From Odontocerum albicorne (lineage: Eukaryota > Arthropoda > Insecta > Trichoptera > Odontoceridae): 64,000 nucleotides of DNA. This document shows, piece by piece, positions 57,801 to 64,000 of this stretch; the stretch's first letter is position 1, and each line of letters opens with the position of its first letter. The position numbers and the translations under genes are program-made. The notes beneath the pieces are model-generated. The model saw only the letters and a program-made list of their open reading frames with translations. It had not been told where the DNA came from and made no database searches. The stretch lies in assembly GCA_949825065.1 (NCBI GenBank), contig OX463854.1, positions 19,220,103-19,284,102 of the forward strand, read 5' to 3'.

Positions 57801-60800
57801 CTTACAGTCCATCATAATACTAGACTGAAAACACCTAGTAATTCATACAAATGAATTCCAAAATTAACATTGTATCTTCTTGGACTCTTATATATTGATG
57901 TATTGTAACATATTTTACTCCAAGAGTGCTCCTGAAATTTATGTTAGGCAGCTACTAAGCGACAGTACAATAAATAAATTGAGATAAAAAAGTAAATTTA
58001 AAGTAAAAACAGTCATAAATCACACTCGAGATGTTTGGATACTTCGCAAGAGTCCTAATCATTAGATTGAATCCCTACTTAACCATAGTTATACTGTAGG
58101 ATTGTTGCATTAATTTCACTTAGATTAATCAGCAGTCAATGGCATGAAACAATGTGATTTTACACAATGTCTGAAAAAAGTGTATGCAAACCCTGTTATT
58201 ACGTATTACTAAAGCATGCTTAGTTTAGTTCGCAATCAACCCTAAGGCAGCTCATAAGCAAGTTGCTATATGACCGCAGTCAAGTCGGATTCCATCCTTA
58301 TAGACTATGACACCGGCAGTTTAACATTTGACTATGTTTTCTTGATATTTGAGCAAATACTGGTTTATTAAATTTCCATAATTCAGAATTATTTATGTGA
58401 GCAGTTGATCTCCGAACTTATTTGTTTGTTTAGAGGAGTATATATATATATATATATATATTAGGTGTACAAATAAGTTTATCAAAAATTGGGCATTTAT
58501 TGTGAAAGAATGGAACCTCATGTTTTATTCGAAATATTGCCCATCGCTTACCACTACTTTTTCCCATCTTTCTGGCAGCATACGGATACTGCGTCGGAAG
58601 AATGCTTCATCTTTTGAGGCTATCCACGAATCGACCCAATTTTTGATATCTTCATATGATGTGAATTGCTGCTCAGACAGGCCACGCGTCATCGATTGAA
58701 ACAAGTGGAAATCAGAACGAGCAATGTCTGGTGAATACGGCGGGTGGGGTAAAACTTCCCAATGGAGTGTTTTCAAATAGGTTTTGCCATAACATGTGGA
58801 CGAGCATTATCATGCAGAAGAATAATTTTGTCGGGTCTGGAGTAGTAGTAGGCGCGCTTTTTCTTGAGTGCCCGACTCAATTTCATCAATTGTGTTCGGT
58901 AGACAGTCCCAGCAATGGTTTCGTTCGGTTTGAGCAACTCATAATACACGACACCAAGCTGATCCCATCAAATACACAACAAGAGTTTTTTTCCTTGAAT
59001 ATTTGGCTTAGGCGTAGATGTTGAAGCATAGCCAGGGGGTCTCCATGATTTCTTCCTTTTTGGATGATCATAGTGGATCCATTTTTCATCACCAGTGACT
59101 ATACGGTGCAGAAAACCCTTTCGTTTATGCCTGGCAAGCAGCATTTCACATGTGGAAAATCGGCATTCAACGTTTCTCGGTGTCAGTTCATATGGAACCC
59201 AATTTCCTTGTTTTTGAATCATTCTCAATGATTTCAACCGATGTGAAATTGCTTGTTGAGTCACTCCTAATGTAAGTGCAAGTTCTTCTTGCGTTTGGCA
59301 CGAATCTTGATCCAATAATACTTTCAATTCCGCGTCTTCGTACACTTTCGGCCTTCCGCTATGTTCTTTGTCTTCGATGTCAAATTCACCATTCTTAAAC
59401 TTTTGAAACCCTTCACGACAACTTCTCTCACTTAAGGCAGCCTCACCATATGCCTCTACAAGCAATCAATGCGCCTCAGGTGCAGATTTCTTCAAATTGA
59501 AGAAGTAAATCAAAAGTTCCCACAAATGACGCTTATTCGGCTCAAAACTTGACATTTTCGCACACAAAAGAATGTATTATACTAATAAAGATTCACTAAT
59601 ATTTCAAGGTTATGTTGTTGACAATGTCCAACCTTACGACAATGACATTTTACATCTGACAATTTTAACTATAACTTACCGGTGGCGCCAACTTTTGTCA
59701 AACAAGTATCAAAATCTGCTAAGATAATAGTCCACAACAGTATTTTAGTACCAATTTTGATGTAAAGAAACTAAACAAATGTAGAAAAGAGCCTAATAAA
59801 TCTATGAGTTGAAGGCTGATATGTTTAACAAGATGAAAAAGAGCACTCTTAGAGAGTTTGGACACATGAAATGAATGAATGCGTAAATATAAGTGGAAGT
59901 TGTAGTAGAGGAAGACCAAGGAAAGTATGATCATATCAAGAGTATGTTATTTAGAAAGAAGGAAATGTGAAAAGTCAGAGAAATCTTAGAAGTTATTTGA
60001 GAAGGTGTATGGATGTAGAAGAGGCGAAAGATGTGCATTGCGATAGAAAAGTCTGGAACTCTCTCGTCTCAGCCTATCCTGATAGGGAAACTGCGTGATG
60101 AGATGTATGCTTATTTTTATGCTCCTACCTACTTTGAATATAAATTTTAATAATGTTACATCTTTTCTTTAATATCAATTTTAATGAAAATTACAATAAA
60201 AGTAATACTGTTCATAAAATATTAAGCATTATCAAATCTGAAAATGTTAGTTGACAAATGCTTGATAAGAATAAAAAAAATTGTCCTGTGCATTCATAGA
60301 TTTCGATGAAAAGAAACACATTCGATAAACAGGATCAAGATGTTAATTATTTTGAAAGAAAAGAGGGAATGACAAACTTTATTGGATAAATACGGCTTCG
60401 ATTACACAATAGGGAAATATGGCAGGTGTCAGAGTTTACATAATATGTAACTTTGTAATTTGTATTATCGAACACTGTTTATTCCACTTTATGTAAGGGT
60501 ATAATCCTAACAGTTTCAAGGCTTTCACCTCATCATCAGGGAGCACAAACAAGACTTATGTTTGTGCTCCCCTGATGATGAGGTGAATGTCTTGAAACCG
60601 ATTGGTTTATACTGTTACATAAAGTGGAATAAACATTGCTTTATAAAACGAATTACAATGTCTTTAAACTCCCATAATGTTAATGCCTTTACTATTAATA
60701 GTGATTATACACCTTCACAATAATAATAAGTCGATGTGGAAGAAATCTTTAAAATGTTGAAAACAATAAATCCATATTCACTGGTGATTGTATGTCCTCT

Positions 60801-62400
60801 CTAGTGTTTGTTAACCTTTAGAGACTGGGATTGGGAAAAGGAAATTAAAAAAAATTGGCTTTTGATTAGCGTTTTTATTTATTGCAGTAAGACAAAGAGT
60901 TACGACATTTCAACATTTCATAAATTACTATTCTTGCATTAACACTGCAGAGTCCCATATTTCAAAGTGTATGTTCCTAATGTTGAACAGTGGACCTAAT
61001 GTTGAACACATTTTCACAAGTGAATGTGCACTGTAGTACACATTCACTCGAACATAGGTAATGGTATACATTTACTAGTAATAATTTGCCTTTACCGACT
61101 ATCTCCTTCCACTGTATATATAAATATCTTGTCAATTTCATCTTAGTTTTTTTTAATGTTATTTAAAATGTGTGATTTTTATTAATGAAAAAACATGTTC
61201 TTTGCATAGTCAAATATCAAATGTCTGATTTATTAACTGCAATATCTTGACTGCACCCATTTGCTCTTTCGTCCGATTTAAACTACCATCCCTTCTTAAC
61301 TTGACATCCATGTGTTTTACATTTTGGTCTGATAATGTACAAGTCCATTTTTGTTTTATAATTTTGAATTGACTGTTTTATAATTTTGAATTAGTCTCAT
61401 TAACAGTATTTTTGTTCATTTAGCTTTCACACGTTCGAAAGTCTTATATAATGGTTTACCTAAAGGTTTCAGCTTTAACATTGTGAAACTCCATATTAGA
61501 ATATTTAACTATTAATTACTTTGTTATTCAACTAAGTATATTAATATCCGCTACACATGTTTCTACTTCCTATTCCGAGGCTCTCTTCATGCGAAATGAT
61601 CCCAGTTTGTTAGTAAAGTTCATAAATTTTTAAAAATTTGCTTATCTTTGACATTTTCAAAATCCAGCTAATTGCATAGTCACAAAGTTTCACAAGTTTC
61701 ATTACATTGAACAAGTATGAAAGGAAACTAGGTTACTGAAAACCTAAATTACGTATTAAAGGAAAGTTTAATACGTTATTTAGGTTTTCAGTAACCTTAA
61801 TACATTTGCAAGCTAACTGAATGGTTTGATTTGACCTCCGTTATTTGGTATATTTTATTGATGTTCTTCAAACTTTTCTCTAACTTTCCAATGAGTTCAA
61901 TCTTGATAAAAATGAGCAAAAACTAACTAAAACATGATAAGGAATGCTAATTCTAAAAAAAGTCCAAGTGAATAACGGTGACTTGGCTAAAATTTTCAAA
62001 ATATTTTGCTATAAATACAGAACAATTTGTCACTTAATCAATTTTTTTTACAGAGCTTCAGATATCAAAGACATCCAAATAATTGACCCCAATTCTGATT
62101 CAAAAGAAAAGCCGCACAGTACAATTGAAATAACTAAAGTGGCTAAGAAAATACAAAAATTAGCAATTGCAGAGCCTTCGTCCAGCGGTGATATTCCTGG
62201 CACTAGTCAAAGCTTGCCTACTAGTAGTTCTGCATACATGACCCAGCAGGGCAAGTATCAGAACAACTATTCGGGCAATCAGCATAATCAGAAACAGAAC
62301 TCAGGATACTCAAATGGATTCCAGTCATCGCAGAATACCAATAATAGCAAAAGCAAGCCAATAGACATCCAGGGAAGGCAGAACAAGAATAATAATGGAG
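54708..62400 (+). CDS. EDC3: EDC3, enhancer of mRNA decapping 3 (first two coding exons, 3' end outside window)
   Basis: Exon 1 (54708-54862) encodes MSAWIGCGVSINCDEPLGCY ... AFRNGFPYPKRQVTL, the N-terminal LSm domain typical of EDC3 (VSINC-D-LG-YQG and RAF-NG pattern). Exon 2 (62054-62400) continues KASDIKDIQIIDP, the last LSm strand, and a long polar linker rich in Ser, Asn and Gln, as expected for the disordered region. It ends in phase 1 at GGAG|GTAAAT. The FDF motif and YjeF-type dimerisation domain would lie to the right. Role in the family: P-body scaffold that binds the decapping enzyme DCP2 and stimulates 5' cap removal. Confidence 0.85.
54863..56234. other. EDC3 intron 1, left part
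   Basis: No gene recognised. The open frames at 55018-55560 show no known motif. A tRNA-like SINE head lies at about 55975-56045 (gatcaagtggttagtcattt ... cagatttaattccttg). Confidence 0.4.
56237..57549 (+). mobile_element. mariner element, lineage C, copy 3
   Basis: 1313 bp, TA at 56235-56236 and 57550-57551, ends as in the other C copies. Longer than copies 1 and 2 mainly because of an inverted 20-bp insertion near 57010-57060. In EDC3 intron 1, same strand as the gene. Confidence 0.9.
56415..57485 (+). pseudogene. mariner C transposase copy 3, frame-shifted
   Basis: [20 protein letters not shown] ... HTGR-type linker (DAECSGRPNETVTPEN), a frame break near 56650, [20 protein letters not shown], a break at the palindromic insertion, then [18 protein letters not shown] (the conserved HQDN Asn is Ser here) and [21 protein letters not shown]. 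Confidence 0.88.
57552..58438. other. EDC3 intron 1 segment, nothing recognised
   Basis: AT-rich, no element recognised; ends in the (TA)n run that received mariner A copy 3. Confidence 0.4.
58439..58460. repeat. (TA)n microsatellite
   Basis: About 11 TA units immediately before mariner A copy 3, so the TA target of the element lies inside it. Confidence 0.9.
58461..59704 (-). mobile_element. mariner lineage A, copy 3, one end lost
   Basis: Left end TTAGGTGTACAAATAAGT is present. At the right, the sequence follows the A lineage to acttttgtcaaac and then passes directly into LINE sequence, without the last ~25 bp and the TA duplication. Confidence 0.85.
58525..59555 (-). pseudogene. mariner A transposase copy 3, several lesions
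   Basis: Starts [11 protein letters not shown] (59555). A TGA replaces CGA after SAPEAH (about 59468), TGA replaces TGG in the CIWWD region (about 58970), and a short deletion near 58785 removes bases between the second and third catalytic motifs. Ends GQYFE. Confidence 0.88.
59705..60110 (+). mobile_element. LINE-1 family 3'-end fragment
   Basis: IVHNSILVPILM-like start, CSRGRPRKV, and [20 protein letters not shown] then WNSLVSAYPDRETA-stop, the best preserved LINE C-terminus here. Confidence 0.75.
60451..60661. mobile_element. long foldback element
   Basis: Two ~95-bp inverted arms with few mismatches (tttattccactttatgta; gagcacaaac in both) around a ~9-nt loop at about 60554. In each arm, read from the centre outward, cctgatgatgaggtgaa is followed by cttgaaac. 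No coding. Confidence 0.8.
60662..62053. other. EDC3 intron 1, right part
   Basis: AT-rich. Includes a short tandem pair cctaatgttgaaca (60975-61008), a small palindrome gtgaatgtg/cacattcac (61020-61050) and the long hairpin at 61730-61797. No gene recognised. Confidence 0.45.
61730..61797. repeat. 31-bp-arm hairpin
   Basis: aggttactgaaaacctaaat continuing to attaaa, 6-nt loop ggaaag, then the inverse with a single mismatch. Confidence 0.85.
62054..62400 (+). CDS. EDC3: EDC3 exon 2 (end of LSm, disordered linker)
   Basis: Acceptor TTTTTTTACAG. The first base completes Lys52, then ASDIKDIQIIDP and a linker containing GKYQNNYSGNQHNQKQNSGY. The apparent frame continues 38 codons into the intron, past the GTAAAT donor; this extension is probably not coding. 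Confidence 0.85.
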
Positions 62401-62544
62401 GTAAATTATTGAATTTGATTTTTCACGATAGCAAAGCAAGACCATGGAACAAAGGTGTGTTCTCACTTGTTTGCAAGGGATTGCATAACGATTATTCAAT
62501 AATGAACTTTTGAGAATCCATTCCTAAAATATTGAATCAACAAT

Positions 62545-62845
62545 TGTCAGTCGTTTTCCACTTCTGTACATAAAAGTTGGTTCTAAATACTGTTGTGGAC
62601 TATCATCTTAGCAGATTTAAATGTTTGAATAGATGTTTTAGTACTCCAGTGGCTTTGTTTCCTATCACTTCATGAAAATACTATCCATAAACCAGGATTC
62701 CTTAAATTTGTTCTTATCTTTCATTGCTCACCCATATGAGTATATCTATACTATTCCTTTCACACTTCATTGCTTTGAATTTTGCAACATTTATTCTCAG
62801 ATCTTTCTCTTCACATATTTCATACAATTTACGTAGTCTGTCCAA
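62545..62845 (-). mobile_element. LINE-1 family fragment
   Basis: Antisense to the same reverse-transcriptase stretch as 42265-42620 (ggctttgtttcctatcactt; ttctcagatctttctcttca). Lies just after EDC3 exon 2. Confidence 0.6.
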
Positions 62846-62849
62846 TGGG

Positions 62850-63830
62850 TGAGGTGACTGATTTTATTTTCGTGTAACCACCAGCGCCATCTGTGGATGA
62901 ATAAATCAACTAACCAGCGACACATTTCGACTATCATCTGTAAAAATTTCAAAGCACTGGCATCGCTGGTTCATTCGTAATGACGTAACAATTGACAGTA
63001 TCTTCTGAATTCCGGTCTGAAAAGGAACAATAGAGCAACGTGTCAACATTGAATTTTGTGTTAAATTGGGTAAAAGTACCACAGAAACTTTTGAAATTAT
63101 TCAAACGGTTTATGGTAGTGAAGCAATGTGTAAGAACCTTTTTAAGTGGTATGCAAGATTTCGTGATGGTAGAGACAGTATGGAAGATGAGCAACGGCCT
63201 GAACCATCATTGACAGTTCAAATTGAAGAAAATGTTCAGAAAGTGGCTGAAATTCTTCGAAACGATCGATGTGCGTCTACTAGACTCATCGAGGAGCTCA
63301 CTGGAATTCCTAAATCCACTGTCCATCTCATTTTAACAGAAAGTTTGGACAAACGAAAGGTCTGCACTGACTGACGATCAAAAAGTTTGCAGAGTGGAGC
63401 ACTGCAGACATGAAAAGAGCGGCCGATATTGATCCAGACTTCATATCAAGCATTGTAACAGGTGATAAAACATGGTGCTTTCAGTATGAGCTACTTACAA
63501 AGCGCCAGAGCTCGGAATAGAAGGGTCCACCATCTCTGAAACCGAAAAAAGTGCGCATGCAGAAGATCCGAATCAATACTCTGTTTACCATTTTCTTTGA
63601 TGCCAAAAGAATTGTCCGTCCATAAGGAATTCACGCCAGAAGAAATTTGGGTGTTTTGAATCGTTTATGGGTCAGGATTCTTCGAGTTCGACCTGAATAC
63701 CGGGAACAAGGGCCATGGTCTTTGTTGCACGACAATGCACTGGTGCACAAAAGCAAGGTTGTATGCAATTTCTTGGCCAAAAAAAGTATCGATCACCCCC
63801 CGTATTCGCCTGATTTGGCTCGTTGCATTT
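62850..63830 (+). mobile_element. mariner-type element, lineage F, broken
   Basis: Plus strand: IEQRVNIEFCVKLGKSTTET, LFKWYARFRDGRDSMEDEQR, ENVQKVAEILRNDRCASTRL, IPKSTVHLILTESLDKRKVC, then frame changes, IVTGDKTWCFQYE, LLHDNALVHKSKVV and HPPYSPDLA. The first catalytic motif has K instead of the usual E (GDKTW). It ends soon after PPYSPDLAR; the third catalytic Asp region is missing. Confidence 0.75.
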
Positions 63831-64000
63831 TTATGCCTTCTGTTGACGTCTGCAGTTCCTTCACATATGACTATGTACTAAAATTAATTTTACAATGTAA
63901 ATGATGAACAATTTTTACAGAGAATATGTTCAACAAAGGTTTTATCCATATGAAGGTCAATAAGTCAAAATAATCTTTTTTAAATATATTTGTCTATCTA

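Noticed and set aside
62221..62499. 92-codon minus-strand frame
   Set aside because: Antisense of EDC3 exon 2 and its intron; the plus-strand exon joins in phase with the LSm exon.

Overview
This window looks like nuclear DNA of an arthropod, most likely an insect; I cannot place it to order. The base composition is AT-rich. The genes have many GT-AG introns, and the DNA between and inside them is packed with old and young transposons: mariner, pogo/Tigger, hAT, piggyBac-like and LINE/SINE remnants. I see no bacterial or viral gene organisation, no CRISPR array and no intact tRNA or rRNA gene.

Three host genes can be reconstructed exon by exon. (1) Positions 2431-44206, minus strand: ERMP1, the endoplasmic-reticulum M28 zinc metallopeptidase. 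It has 15 exons whose phases join cleanly into an 890-codon reading frame with all zinc/catalytic residues present. (2) Positions 47191-52885, minus strand: GATB, the mitochondrial glutamyl-tRNA(Gln) amidotransferase subunit B, with 5 exons and 529 codons. (3) From 54708 to beyond the right edge, plus strand: the first two coding exons of EDC3, the mRNA-decapping enhancer. GATB and EDC3 are divergent with 1.8 kb between their start codons. ERMP1 lies downstream of GATB on the same strand. I see no pathway linking the three genes; they are ordinary housekeeping neighbours.

The introns carry most of the interest. I recognise at least nine different mariner-type lineages, several with clean TA target duplications and both inverted ends: A (three copies, one almost intact), B (two), C (three plus a solo end), D, E, G (carrying a nested hAT MITE with an 8-bp target duplication), plus partial F, H and I. 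Other DNA elements are a Tc1-superfamily element (38992-40120), two pogo/Tigger relics, a pogo-like MITE only 12 bp from a GATB splice donor, a TTAA-flanked piggyBac-like MITE and two foldback elements. At least three LINE families and tRNA-headed SINE fragments are also present. ERMP1 intron 4 holds a 100-bp-period satellite of about 17 units (25.4-27.05 kb). None of these insertions interrupts a coding exon.

Layout: 1-2430 ERMP1 downstream flank; 2.4-44.2 kb ERMP1 with transposon-filled introns; 44.2-47.2 kb spacer with a Tigger relic; 47.2-52.9 kb GATB; 52.9-54.7 kb divergent spacer; 54.7-64 kb EDC3 exon 1, a 7.2-kb intron with mariners, exon 2, and a partial mariner at the edge. I found no convincing novel multi-gene system. 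The strongest unusual signals are the satellite array, the multi-lineage mariner load in one intact gene, the nested hAT-in-mariner, and a template-switch palindrome inside one mariner.
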